Shown here: piece after piece, positions 1 to 7,577 of the stretch
Position numbering within the stretch: position 1 is the first letter of the stretch
Layout of the letters: each line of letters opens with the position of its first letter
Assembly (NCBI GenBank): GCA_027731885.1
Contig: JAQCAO010000024.1
Span: 1 to 14,425, forward strand
DNA length: 14,425 nucleotides
Direction: 5' to 3'
Origin: Actinomycetota bacterium
GTDB lineage: Bacteria; Actinomycetota; Actinomycetes; Nanopelagicales; Nanopelagicaceae
Made by a program: the position numbers and the translations under genes
Notes under the pieces: model-generated
What the model was told of the DNA's origin: nothing
The model's database searches: none
Seen by the model: only the letters and a program-made list of their open reading frames with translations

Positions 1-669
1 CGTCATTAGACCCGCGAGAGCACCCAGCCACCAATCCGATTCCATTATGTAATGAAAGGCCAGCGCTCCACCTAAAATTGTAAATATCAGTGAGCCAATA
101 ACTCCCTCTACGGTTTTCTTTGGGCTGATCTTCGGCGCTAGCGGATGTTTTCCAATTAAGACGCCGGTTAAATAAGCAAAAGTGTCATTGCATCCAACAA
201 GAACCACGAAGGTCATAACTCGTTCTAGCCCATTGTGCGGACGTGCCAGCAGAATTAAGAAGCCAGCAAGAAATGGTAGGTAAATTAGCGCTAGCGCTGA
301 TGCCGATGCGGTCTTAACAAAGTTTTCTATTCCACGTGGGAGCAAGAGAACTAGCAAGCACGGAAAGGCTATGGCCGTTGCAACGGCTAAACCAGATATT
401 CCACCGAACCACGTTGCCGCCGATAAGCCAACAGCTGCTGTGGTTAGCGACCAGAGCGGTATCTGAATTTCTACTGCGTTAAATGCCTTATTTAACTCGC
501 GCAGACCAAGGACAACCGCAACTGTGACCAGGCCTGCAAAAATTATTCGCTCGTAGGCAAGGGCAAACCAGACAAGTCCAATCAAGAAAAGTGCGACGAA
601 AATAGATGGCAGCAACTTGCGGCCGGCGCGCTTATTTATCGCTTCGTTAATCGAATGAAGATCTGACAT
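1..669 (-). CDS. cdsA: Phosphatidate cytidylyltransferase (CDP-diglyceride synthase), partial at the C-terminus
   Basis: CdsA makes CDP-diacylglycerol from CTP and phosphatidic acid in the membrane, the branch point for phospholipids. I read the frame directly from an ATG at 667-669 (start MSDLHSINEA); 223 residues are visible and the frame runs open off the window edge. The protein is very hydrophobic, with about eight candidate membrane segments (roughly residues 20-37, 42-57, 72-88, 92-110, 127-143, 151-170, 188-206, and 213 onward). Residues 161-189 (NDTFAY, then GKHPLAPKISPKKTVEG) match the conserved CdsA cytoplasmic motif; the C-terminal family signature lies outside the window. The gap after the frr stop is 18 nt, with only a weak Shine-Dalgarno overlapping that stop, so it is probably the last visible gene of the rpsB operon and translationally dependent on frr. 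The order frr-cdsA is standard in actinobacteria. Identity is secure; the C-terminus is unseen. Confidence 0.9.
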   Translation of the reverse strand, partial: MSDLHSINEAINKRAGRKLLPSIFVALFLIGLVWFALAYERIIFAGLVTVAVVLGLRELNKAFNAVEIQIPLWSLTTAAVGLSAATWFGGISGLAVATAIAFPCLLVLLLPRGIENFVKTASASALALIYLPFLAGFLILLARPHNGLERVMTFVVLVGCNDTFAYLTGVLIGKHPLAPKISPKKTVEGVIGSLIFTILGGALAFHYIMESDWWLGALAGLMT

Positions 670-687
670 TGCAGTTAGGGCGAATTC

Positions 688-1251
688 CTAGACTTCTAGG
701 AGTTCGGCCTCCTTATGCTTCAACAATTCATCAATCTTTAAAACGTGTTCAGAAGTTACTTTCTCAAGCTCTTTCTCGCCACGGGCTAGATCGTCCTTAC
801 CAATATCTCCATCTTTCTCTAACTTCTCCATCAATTCTTTAGCAGCGCGTCGGATATTGCGGATCGAAACTTTGGAATCTTCAGCCTTACCCTTGGCAAC
901 TTTAATGTAATCCTTACGTCGCTCTTCAGAGAGCTGAGGCAGAGCAACGCGTATGACAACCCCGTCATTACCCGGATTTACACCCAAATCTGATTCGCGA
1001 ATCGCTTTTTCGATACCAGCCATTGCGCCTTTATCGAAAGGTGAAACGATGGCCAGACGCGCTTCGGGAACTTGAATTGATGCTAATTGCGAGAGCGGAG
1101 TGTAAGTACCGTAGTAATCAACCATGATCTTATTAAAGAGCGCTGGATGAGCCCGGCCTGTACGGATAGTCGCGAAGTCATCTTTAGCTACTTCAACTGC
1201 CTTATCCATCTTGCTCTGCGCATCGGCTAGAGCACTTGCTACATCTGCCAT
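688..1251 (-). CDS. frr: Ribosome recycling factor (RRF)
   Basis: RRF works with EF-G in the cytoplasm to split post-termination ribosomes from mRNA. The 187-residue product has the usual family length (about 185). It shows the two-domain arrangement: helices of the three-helix bundle at the ends (residues 1-30 and about 105-187) flanking a small beta domain. Diagnostic segments are FATIRTGRAHPALF (26-39), YGTYTPLSQLASI (about 47-59) and the C-terminal stretch around RRAAKELMEKLEKDG. The ATG at 1249-1251 is preceded by a strong AGAGGAG ribosome binding site, which fixes the start. It lies 49 nt downstream of pyrH and 18 nt upstream of cdsA on the same strand, in the common actinobacterial order. 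Nothing is missing. Confidence 0.97.
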   Translation of the reverse strand: MADVASALADAQSKMDKAVEVAKDDFATIRTGRAHPALFNKIMVDYYGTYTPLSQLASIQVPEARLAIVSPFDKGAMAGIEKAIRESDLGVNPGNDGVVIRVALPQLSEERRKDYIKVAKGKAEDSKVSIRNIRRAAKELMEKLEKDGDIGKDDLARGEKELEKVTSEHVLKIDELLKHKEAELLEV

Positions 1252-1284
1252 TTTTAACTCCTCTAATTTGTAAATCTTCTAGGC

Positions 1285-1300
1285 CTTGCCGAGCGGCAAG
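1285..1300 (-). other. Intercistronic hairpin directly after the pyrH stop codon
   Basis: The minus strand reads CTTGCC-GCTC-GGCAAG, a perfect 6-bp stem with a 4-nt loop, starting at the base after the pyrH stop codon. No T-run follows, so it is not a classical intrinsic terminator. It could act as an mRNA processing or stability element between pyrH and frr, or be fortuitous. Confidence 0.4.
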
Positions 1301-2023
1301 TTATGAAACCAAGGTTCCGATCTTTTCACCACGCACTGCACGACCGATATTTCCTTGCGACATTAGATCAAAGACGATAATCGGCAGGTTATTTTCGCGG
1401 CAAAGACTAAATGCAGCGGCATCTGCAACAGCTAGCGATTTAGATAGAACATCATCGTAAGAAATTGAATCGAATCTAGTTGCTTTAGGATCTTTCTTTG
1501 GGTCTGCACTGTAAACGCCATCAACTCCACTCTTAGCCAGAAGCAAGGCTTCAGATCCAATTTCAAGTGCGCGCTGTGCAGCGACTGTGTCCGTTGTGAA
1601 GAATGGCATTCCTGCGCCAGCTCCGAAAATAACTACCCGCCCTTTTTCCAGGTGGCGGATTGCACGACGTGGAATATACGGCTCCGCGACTTGACCCATG
1701 GTGATCGCTGTTTGAACACGAGTGTCAACGCCTTCTTTTTCTAGAAAATCTTGGAGCGCTAAACAGTTCATAACAGTTCCGAGCATTCCCATATAGTCTG
1801 CGCGAGCGCGATCCATACCTACTTGTTGCAGTTCAGCTCCGCGGAAATAATTTCCACCACCGACGACAACAGCGAGTTGGACTCCACCTTTTACGACATC
1901 TTTAATTTGCTTAGCAACATCGCGCATAACATTTATATCAACGCCGATACCTTTTTCACCGCCGAATACTTCGCCGGAAAGTTTAAGGAGCACCCGCCGA
2001 TACGTTCCTCTTGTACCGGGCAT
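1301..2023 (-). CDS. pyrH: UMP kinase
   Basis: PyrH phosphorylates UMP to UDP with ATP in pyrimidine nucleotide synthesis; the bacterial enzyme is hexameric, cytoplasmic and belongs to the amino acid kinase fold. The 240-residue protein has the family length. Visible motifs are the N-terminal nucleotide-binding KLSGE (14-18), the glycine-rich [10 protein letters not shown] (about 53-62), the MGQVAEPY segment, the [13 protein letters not shown] loop that contacts UMP, and [15 protein letters not shown] near residue 170. The ATG at 2021-2023 has a clear AAAGGAG binding site about 6 nt upstream. The gene sits between tsf (46-nt gap) and frr (49-nt gap) on the same strand, the usual translation-linked cluster. 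UMP kinases are commonly UTP-inhibited and GTP-activated; that is family knowledge and not visible here. Confidence 0.97.
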   Translation of the reverse strand: MPGTRGTYRRVLLKLSGEVFGGEKGIGVDINVMRDVAKQIKDVVKGGVQLAVVVGGGNYFRGAELQQVGMDRARADYMGMLGTVMNCLALQDFLEKEGVDTRVQTAITMGQVAEPYIPRRAIRHLEKGRVVIFGAGAGMPFFTTDTVAAQRALEIGSEALLLAKSGVDGVYSADPKKDPKATRFDSISYDDVLSKSLAVADAAAFSLCRENNLPIIVFDLMSQGNIGRAVRGEKIGTLVS

Positions 2024-2052
2024 GGGCGCTCCTTTTCTAAAGCTACTAGATT

Positions 2053-2070
2053 AACTAGTTCTGACTAGTT
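2053..2070 (-). other. Intercistronic hairpin overlapping the tsf stop codon
   Basis: The minus strand reads AACTAGT-CAGA-ACTAGTT, a perfect 7-bp stem with a 4-nt loop whose first base is the last base of the tsf TAA stop. It is AT-rich and has no T-tract after it, so a terminator is unlikely. Together with the hairpin after pyrH it forms a pattern of stems abutting stop codons. Confidence 0.4.
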
Positions 2071-2897
2071 TACTGACCTACGCGGAAACGATGGAATGCT
2101 TTGACGGCGGTTCCTGCTTCATCGAGGATCTGCTTGACCGTCTTCTTGGCATCTTTAGCGAAAGCCTGCTCCAGCAAGGAAACTTCCTTGACGAAACCGG
2201 TGACGCGACCTTCCACGATCTTGGAGAGAGCAGCCTCAGGCTTGCCTTCTTCGCGGGCGGTCTCTTCAGCGATACGACGCTCATTCTCAATTAGGTCAGC
2301 AGGAACATCATCGCGATGGACAAACTTTGGTGCAAATGCTGCAATGTGCTGCGCAACATCTTTCCCAATTTCAGCTGCCGCTGACGCCAGCGAGACAAGA
2401 ACGCCTACTTGTGGAGGAAGATCTGGTGAAGTCTTATGCAGGTAAAGTCCAACTGGACCATTTACAACTGCAACGTTGCGGATTTCGATCTTTTCGCCAA
2501 GAGTTGCATTGCCTTCATCGATAACTGATTGAACAGTCTTGCCATTAGACATAGTCGAAGCAAGGAAAGCTTCAACTGTTGCGGTCTTTGAAGCGAGTAA
2601 GTGTTCTACGAGTTCTTCACCTAGGGCGATAAAACGTTCACCCTTTGCGACGAAATCTGTCTCGCAATTAAGTTCGAGCATTACTCCAACTTCACCTGAA
2701 ACCTTGGCAACTACCAAACCGTTTGAGGTCAAACGACCTTCACGCTTTGTTACGCCTTTAAGTCCCTTTACGCGAATCAGATCAATTGCTTTGTCGTAAT
2801 CGCCATCTGCTTCATCTAGCGCCTTTTTGCAATCGAGCATTCCTGCTGCAGTTGCTTCGCGGAGGCGTTTTACATCTTCTGCTGAATAGTTAGCCAA
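2070..2897 (-). CDS. tsf: Translation elongation factor Ts (EF-Ts)
   Basis: EF-Ts is the guanine-nucleotide exchange factor that recharges EF-Tu. The 275-residue product has an N-terminal UBA-like domain (residues 1-50) with the family signature LREATAAGMLDCKKAL (12-27). The EF-Tu-contacting TDFVAK motif is at 80-85. The repeated core subdomains follow, with the helical segment ERRIAEETAREEGKPEAALSKIVEGRV in the second half. The start codon is TTG (2895-2897): no upstream ATG or GTG fits, and the next residues ANYSAEDVKRLRE are the normal EF-Ts N-terminus. A GGAGG ribosome binding site sits about 10 nt upstream inside the last codons of rpsB, only 5 nt separating the two genes, so translation is probably coupled to S2. 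The tail ends FHRFRVGQ, typical of actinobacterial EF-Ts. Confidence 0.97.
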   Translation of the reverse strand: MANYSAEDVKRLREATAAGMLDCKKALDEADGDYDKAIDLIRVKGLKGVTKREGRLTSNGLVVAKVSGEVGVMLELNCETDFVAKGERFIALGEELVEHLLASKTATVEAFLASTMSNGKTVQSVIDEGNATLGEKIEIRNVAVVNGPVGLYLHKTSPDLPPQVGVLVSLASAAAEIGKDVAQHIAAFAPKFVHRDDVPADLIENERRIAEETAREEGKPEAALSKIVEGRVTGFVKEVSLLEQAFAKDAKKTVKQILDEAGTAVKAFHRFRVGQ

Positions 2898-2902
2898 TTT
2901 AC

Positions 2903-3721
2903 TTATGCCTCCGGAGTTGTAGGTTCAAGAACCGCTTCTGTAGTAACAGCTTCAGCTGGAACCGCGGACAACAATTCGTTAGTTAGTTGTTCGGACGCAG
3001 CTGCTTCTACGACAGCTGGAGCTGCTGGTGCTGACGCTGCGCGAGCCTTAAGGCCTTCAACGATCGCATCTGTAATAACGCGAGTTAGAAGTCCGATAGA
3101 ACGGATTGCATCATCGTTACCTGGAATCTTGAAATCAACTTCATCTGGATCACAGTTGGTGTCAAGGATTGCAATAACTGGAATTCCTAGCTTCTTCGCT
3201 TCCTGAACAGCGAGGTGCTCTTTTTTGGTATCGACAACCCAGATCGCTGAAGGCAACTTGGTCATGTGGCGAATACCGTCGAGGTTCTTAAAGAGTTTTT
3301 CGCGCTCACGACGAAGAACAAGAAGTTCTTTCTTGGTAAGCAAAAGATCATTTGCATTCTCAAGAGCTTCTAGCTCCTTGAGGCGCTGGATGCGCTTGTA
3401 AACAGTTGGGAAGTTAGTGAGCATTCCACCTAACCAGCGTTCAGTGACGGTTGGCATTCCAACTCGCGCAGCCTGCTGCATGATCGGTTCGTGTGCTTGC
3501 TTCTTTGTTCCAACGAATAGAACGTGGCCGCCCTTAGCGACTGTGTCCTTAACAAATTCATATGCTTGATCGATAAGCGCAAGTGACTGCTGAATATCGA
3601 TAATGTAGATGCCGTTGCGCTCTGTGAAAATAAAACGCTTCATCTTTGGATTCCAGCGACGTGTCTGATGTCCGAAGTGGACTCCACTGTCGAGGAGTTC
3701 TCGCATTGTTACTACTGCCAT
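2903..3721 (-). CDS. rpsB: 30S ribosomal protein S2
   Basis: S2 is a late-assembling protein of the small subunit, at the head-body junction. The 272-residue product carries both family signatures: [17 protein letters not shown] (16-32) and the segment from [20 protein letters not shown] (157-176) through KKLGIPV. A charged coiled-coil insertion lies at about 105-150. The last 45 residues (about 228-272) form a low-complexity Ala/Val/Glu/Thr tail beyond the globular protein; such tails are common in actinobacterial S2 and probably disordered. The ATG at 3719-3721 has a purine-rich GAAAGAGAG ribosome binding site that lies directly 3' of a strong leader hairpin. This is the first gene of the rpsB-tsf-pyrH-frr-cdsA cluster, so the structured 5' region probably sets its expression; S2 autoregulation is known in E. 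coli but only inferred here. Confidence 0.98.
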   Translation of the reverse strand: MAVVTMRELLDSGVHFGHQTRRWNPKMKRFIFTERNGIYIIDIQQSLALIDQAYEFVKDTVAKGGHVLFVGTKKQAHEPIMQQAARVGMPTVTERWLGGMLTNFPTVYKRIQRLKELEALENANDLLLTKKELLVLRREREKLFKNLDGIRHMTKLPSAIWVVDTKKEHLAVQEAKKLGIPVIAILDTNCDPDEVDFKIPGNDDAIRSIGLLTRVITDAIVEGLKARAASAPAAPAVVEAAASEQLTNELLSAVPAEAVTTEAVLEPTTPEA

Positions 3722-3950
3722 GGCAGCGCTCTCTTTCTTCGGTTTACGCGCAGAGCGCAGTAAACCTGATCGGTTAGTGGCTTAACTATTTGTTAGGCCC
3801 GTCGCACCTACAACGCCGACCACAAAAAAGTTTGCGGACCGAAGTGGCTTGTATTCCCCGCAAAGCAGTTCATACATAAGTGCTGAGATGTCACACCAGA
3901 ATTTCGTTTCCGAATATTTAGTGTGCAGGGCAAATCCTACCTTCCGCCAT
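3722..3950 (-). promoter_or_regulatory. rpsB upstream/leader region with multiple stem-loops
   Basis: This stretch has no convincing protein gene. On the minus strand three structures stand out. Hairpin A (3741-3766) has arms GGTTTAC/GTAAACC with an inner GCGC/GCGC stem and TCT loop, a single unpaired T between; it ends about 19 nt before the rpsB ATG, immediately before the ribosome binding site. Hairpin B (3779-3799) has arms GGCCTAAC and GTTAAGCC (one mismatch) and loop AAATA. Further upstream, CCGCAAA (3831-3837) can pair either with TTTGCGG (3858-3864) or, with one G-U, with TTTGTGG (3820-3826), so these two stems exclude each other. I could not assign a promoter: no good -35/-10 pair is visible. 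The arrangement suggests an autoregulatory r-protein leader for S2, but no known leader class was recognised. Confidence 0.5.
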
Positions 3951-3969
3951 GGGGTGCTAAATCCACCCC
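3951..3969 (-). terminator. Probable terminator-like hairpin after xerC (no T-tract)
   Basis: The minus strand reads GGGGTG-GATTTAG-CACCCC, a perfect GC-rich 6-bp stem with a 7-nt loop, 10 nt after the xerC stop. It is not followed by a run of T, so it would be the tail-less type of terminator often proposed for actinobacteria, or simply a structure at the operon end. Its position between two functional clusters supports a boundary role. Confidence 0.45.
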
Positions 3970-3979
3970 AACTCAGGTT

Positions 3980-4897
3980 CTACGCGCGGGGATGGGCTTG
4001 CTTAAAGGCTTTTTGTAGCCGTTCGGTTGATACGTGGGTGTAAATCTGAGTCGTAGCAAGTGATGCGTGGCCCAAGATTTCTTGCACAGTTCGCAAATCT
4101 GCACCGCCTTCAAGTAAATGTGTGGCTGCTGAATGGCGCAACGCATGCGGTCCCAGCTGCTCGACGCCCTCGAGCGCTGCAAGTGCGTGATAAACCATTG
4201 TGCGCACAGTGCGCTGATCAATTCGCTTTCCGCGTGCGCCTAAGAAAACTGCGCGCTCTGAATTGGCGCCAGCAAGTGATTCGCGTCCGTTTTTCAGCCA
4301 AAGTTCAAGCGCTCGCATCGCCGGATTTCCGATCGGAATAGTTCGCTCTTTATTTCCTTTACCCAAAACTCTAATTGTCTGGCGTGCATAATCTATATCT
4401 TCCAAATCTAAGCCGCAGAGCTCTGAAACTCGCGCACCTGATGCATACAAGATTTCTAACATTGCCGCATCGCGTTTTGATAACGGACCATCTTCTTCCC
4501 CGACGCGCGCTGACATAGCATCCATAGCAAGAGATGCATCGGCAACTGTTAAAACCTCCGGCAGAGTACGGGCACCCTTAGGGGTGGCCAGCGTTGCCCC
4601 AATATCTTTTGCTAGATAGCCCTTCTTCGTCGCCCACTTTGTAAATAAGCGAATCGAAGTTGCACGCCGCGAGAGAGTTGTACGCGCTCCCCCTTTGACT
4701 TGTTGATTGGCTAGCCAAGAGCGGATGTGGGAAATCTCTAATTTGGAAAAATCATTTAGATCAACTCTCTCTAAATGATTGATGAAAGAATCTAAATCGC
4801 CTAAATATGCACGGATGGTGTGGAACGAAAGGTTTCGTTCTGCTTCCAGATATCTCTCAAAAGCTGAGCGCACTTGATCAAAAGGCGCGCCGGTCAT
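3980..4897 (-). CDS. xerC: Site-specific tyrosine recombinase, XerC type
   Basis: Tyrosine recombinase of the kind that, with a partner, resolves chromosome dimers at dif during cell division. The 305-residue length is typical of XerC/XerD. Residues about 5-90 form the SAM-like core-binding domain (SFHTIRAYLGDLDSFINHL, 25-43); residues about 110-295 form the catalytic domain. All expected catalytic residues are visible: R156 (ASGARVSEL), K180 (LGKGNKER), H251 and R254 (HALRHSAATH), H277 (LGHASL) and the nucleophile Y286 (TQIYTHVS). The ATG at 4895-4897 lies 10 nt after the cimA stop with a poor ribosome binding site, suggesting translation linked to cimA and co-transcription with the amino-acid operon. 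XerC rather than XerD is inferred from position upstream of rpsB, as in other actinobacteria. A phage integrase is unlikely given length and context. Confidence 0.88.
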   Translation of the reverse strand: MTGAPFDQVRSAFERYLEAERNLSFHTIRAYLGDLDSFINHLERVDLNDFSKLEISHIRSWLANQQVKGGARTTLSRRATSIRLFTKWATKKGYLAKDIGATLATPKGARTLPEVLTVADASLAMDAMSARVGEEDGPLSKRDAAMLEILYASGARVSELCGLDLEDIDYARQTIRVLGKGNKERTIPIGNPAMRALELWLKNGRESLAGANSERAVFLGARGKRIDQRTVRTMVYHALAALEGVEQLGPHALRHSAATHLLEGGADLRTVQEILGHASLATTQIYTHVSTERLQKAFKQAHPRA

Positions 4898-4907
4898 AAA
4901 TTAAAGG

Positions 4908-6497
4908 TTACTCGGGTTTGCGGCCTTGGCGCAGTAAGCCGAAGGTGACTGCATCTTCAAGTGCCATAGCCGATGCAGCGATCACGTTTTCGTGAACTCC
5001 AACTGTGTTCCATTCGCCTTTGCCGTCAGAAGTTTCAACCAGAACGCGAGTAACAGCACCTGTACCAAGGCGACCTTCAAGGATGCGAACTTTGTAGTCC
5101 GTGAGTTCCAGTTTCGATAACTCTGGATAAAGTTGAATCAACCCAGAGCGCAGCGCATTATCGAAGGCATTAACTGGTCCATTTCCGGAGCCAGTGCAAG
5201 AAATTTCTTTCCCTTGTGCAGTGACAGTAACTTCAGCTTTAGTGACAATGCTCTGATCTTGCGCGCGCTCTACTGTCGTTAACCAATGATTGATCTTAAA
5301 GAATGATGGACGCTTGCCAGAGATCTCTTCGTGTAGCAAGAGTTCAAATGAGGCATCGGCTGCTTCAAATGTAAATCCGCGCGCTTCCATCTCCTTTACG
5401 CGATCAACGACTCGACCGACTAGCTCACGGTCTCCGCCGAGATCAACACCGAGCTCTTGTGATTTAAGTTCGATAGATGCTCGACCCGCCATGTCCGAGA
5501 CCAACATGCGCATATCGTTTCCGACAGATGCCGGCTCTTCGTGTTGATAGAGCGCGGAATCAACTTTAATGGCAGAAGCATGTAGCCCTGCTTTATGGGC
5601 AAAAGCTGAAACTCCAACGTATGGCTGACGACCAGAAGGAGCGATATTTGTAACTTCGGCGACCGCGTGTGAAATTCTAAATGATTCACGAAGTGAGTTT
5701 GGTGGCAAGACCAACTGCTTCTTCTTTAACTCTAAATTGGCAATAATGGTTACGAGATCGGCATTTCCGGTTCGCTCACCATAGCCATTTAAAGTTCCTT
5801 GAACATGTGTTGCACCTGCTGCAACTGCCGCCATTGAGTTGGCTACTGCACAACCAGTGTCGTTGTGGCAGTGAATTCCTAAGCGAGCAGATGTTGTGGT
5901 CAAAACATCGTGAACGACATCTGCGATTTCATCAGGCAACATCCCACCATTTGTATCGCAGAGCGCGGCGACATCTGCACCAGCCTCCATTGCTACGCGA
6001 ATAACTTCGAGAGCATAGTCACGATTGGCACGATAGCCATCAAAGAAGTGCTCAGCATCTAGAAAAACGCGTTGACCCTCTTGGCGAAGATGGAGAACAG
6101 ATTCACGAACCATCGCTAAGTTCTCTTCTAAGGTCGTTTTTAACGCAAGATCGACGTGGCGATCGAAGGCCTTAGCTACCAAAGTTACCGCTGGCGCACC
6201 GCTATCGCGTAGGGCTCCCAGAAGTACATCATCTGCAGCTTTTACATTTGGGCGACGAGTTGCACCGAAGGCTACAAAAGTGGCATTTTTTAACTTCAAC
6301 TCTTTCTTGGCGAGTGCGAAGAATTCGGTATCTTTGGGATTAGCTCCAGGCCAGCCACCTTCAATAAAGCCAACACCTAGGTCATCTAAATGGCGGGCGA
6401 TTATTAACTTATCGTGGACTGAAAGATTTAAACCCTCTTGCTGAGCGCCATCGCGCAGAGTTGTGTCATAGATATGAAATGCATCTGATACTGGCAT
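4908..6497 (-). CDS. cimA: (R)-citramalate synthase
   Basis: Condenses pyruvate and acetyl-CoA to citramalate, giving 2-oxobutyrate for isoleucine without threonine deaminase. The 529-residue protein has an N-terminal HMGL-like TIM barrel starting DTTLRDGAQ (11-19; R15 and D16 catalytic and metal-binding) and metal ligands in HCHNDTG (209-215). Next comes the segment GTLNGYGERTGNADL (234-248), and then a C-terminal LeuA-type allosteric/dimerisation domain from about residue 395. The motif GWPGANPKDTEFF (48-60) is characteristic of citramalate synthases and separates it from 2-isopropylmalate synthase (LeuA) and homocitrate synthase. The ATG overlaps the ilvE stop by one base (TAATG), so translation is probably coupled; the ribosome binding site is weak. 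The product would need LeuCD (not in window) and LeuB (present) to continue. Isoleucine feedback through the C-terminal domain is expected from the family, not shown here. Confidence 0.9.
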   Translation of the reverse strand: MPVSDAFHIYDTTLRDGAQQEGLNLSVHDKLIIARHLDDLGVGFIEGGWPGANPKDTEFFALAKKELKLKNATFVAFGATRRPNVKAADDVLLGALRDSGAPAVTLVAKAFDRHVDLALKTTLEENLAMVRESVLHLRQEGQRVFLDAEHFFDGYRANRDYALEVIRVAMEAGADVAALCDTNGGMLPDEIADVVHDVLTTTSARLGIHCHNDTGCAVANSMAAVAAGATHVQGTLNGYGERTGNADLVTIIANLELKKKQLVLPPNSLRESFRISHAVAEVTNIAPSGRQPYVGVSAFAHKAGLHASAIKVDSALYQHEEPASVGNDMRMLVSDMAGRASIELKSQELGVDLGGDRELVGRVVDRVKEMEARGFTFEAADASFELLLHEEISGKRPSFFKINHWLTTVERAQDQSIVTKAEVTVTAQGKEISCTGSGNGPVNAFDNALRSGLIQLYPELSKLELTDYKVRILEGRLGTGAVTRVLVETSDGKGEWNTVGVHENVIAASAMALEDAVTFGLLRQGRKPE

Positions 6498-7576
6498 TAG
6501 ATAACTCGCTTGACCCAGTTGTGCTTATCAGCAGTTGTTCCGTGTTGAATAGCAAGTAAGTGGTTGCGGATCTGCATGGTGATAGCACCTGGTTGCCCAT
6601 CGCCAGTTACCCACGTTCCCATAGCGCTCTTGGCTTGGCCAACTGGAGACACAACTGCTGCGGTACCGCAAGCGAAAATTTCAGTGATCTCACCATTTGT
6701 CACGCCATCGCGCCAATCATCTATGGAGAGCATTACTTCATCTGTCTTGTAGCCCAGATCTTTGGCTGCAGATAAAATTGAGTCGCGAGTAATTCCAGGT
6801 AATAGCGTGCCAGTTAACTTGGGGGTCATGACCGTGGCGTCAGCACCTTTACCCTTTACAAAGTAAAGGTTCATGCCGCCCATCTCTTCAATCCATTTGC
6901 GCTCTTTAGCATCGATCCAAACAACCTGATCGCAACCTTCTTTAGCGGCAGCTTTTTGAGCGATCAATGATGCAGCGTAATTTCCACCGCACTTTGCCTC
7001 TCCGGTTCCGCCCTGTGCTGCACGGACATACTCGGTTGAGATCCACACAGATACCGCTTTAGATGGATCAAAGTAAGCACCCGCTGGTGTTGCAATGAGA
7101 ATGTAAGTTGCTTTATTTGATGGACGAACTCCCAGCCCAACTTCGGTAGCGATCATAAATGGACGGATATAGAGAGATTCTCCAACTTTATTTGGAACCC
7201 ATCCCGCATCCTGTTTAACAAGAGTTTCAACAGTTTCCAAAAATAAATCCTCTGGCATTTCGGGAAGAGCTAAGCGAGCTGCAGATTTAGCAAAACGACG
7301 AGCATTTGCTTCGGGGCGAAAGAGCGATATACCACCATCAGGTTGGCGATAGGCCTTCATTCCTTCGAAGATTTCTTGTCCATAGTGAAAAACTGCGGTC
7401 GCCGGATCAAGTGAAATTGGACCGTAAGGAATTAACTCCGGTTCAGCCCAACCACCATCTTGCGTCCACTCACAGATAACCATGTGATCTGTGTAGTACT
7501 TACCGAAGCCGCCCTCAGCCACCAAAGCATCGCGAACTGCGGCATCTTTCGCTTTTGGATTGAGGGTTATCTTCAT
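6497..7576 (-). CDS. ilvE: Branched-chain amino acid aminotransferase
   Basis: PLP enzyme of fold type IV that carries out the last step of valine, leucine and isoleucine synthesis with glutamate as amino donor. The 359-residue protein is the longer (type II) BCAT found in actinobacteria. Visible landmarks are FHYGQEIFEGMKAYR (63-77), the arginine-rich RPEANARRFAKSAARL (87-102), the PLP-binding lysine K195 in GEAKCGGNYAASL, the EEMGGMNLYFV segment, and the C-terminal GTAAVVSPVG phosphate-binding region. The ATG at 7574-7576 follows the leuB stop after one nucleotide and has no strong ribosome binding site; the stop overlaps the cimA ATG. That packing points to translational coupling through leuB-ilvE-cimA. 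D-amino-acid transaminase and ADC lyase are relatives but are shorter and lack this N-terminal region. Confidence 0.95.
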   Translation of the reverse strand: MKITLNPKAKDAAVRDALVAEGGFGKYYTDHMVICEWTQDGGWAEPELIPYGPISLDPATAVFHYGQEIFEGMKAYRQPDGGISLFRPEANARRFAKSAARLALPEMPEDLFLETVETLVKQDAGWVPNKVGESLYIRPFMIATEVGLGVRPSNKATYILIATPAGAYFDPSKAVSVWISTEYVRAAQGGTGEAKCGGNYAASLIAQKAAAKEGCDQVVWIDAKERKWIEEMGGMNLYFVKGKGADATVMTPKLTGTLLPGITRDSILSAAKDLGYKTDEVMLSIDDWRDGVTNGEITEIFACGTAAVVSPVGQAKSAMGTWVTGDGQPGAITMQIRNHLLAIQHGTTADKHNWVKRVI

Positions 7577-7577
7577 T

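Noticed and set aside
3782..3877. Minus-strand 31-codon frame in the rpsB leader (MYELLCGEYKPLRSANFF at its start)
   Set aside because: It has no Shine-Dalgarno and no recognisable leader-peptide pattern, and no promoter is placed for leaderless start. It could be real but cannot be supported from one sequence.
3849..4043. Plus-strand frame of 64 codons across the xerC end and the rpsB upstream region
   Set aside because: It starts with TTG without a clear binding site, overlaps the xerC catalytic end, and shows no recognisable motif.
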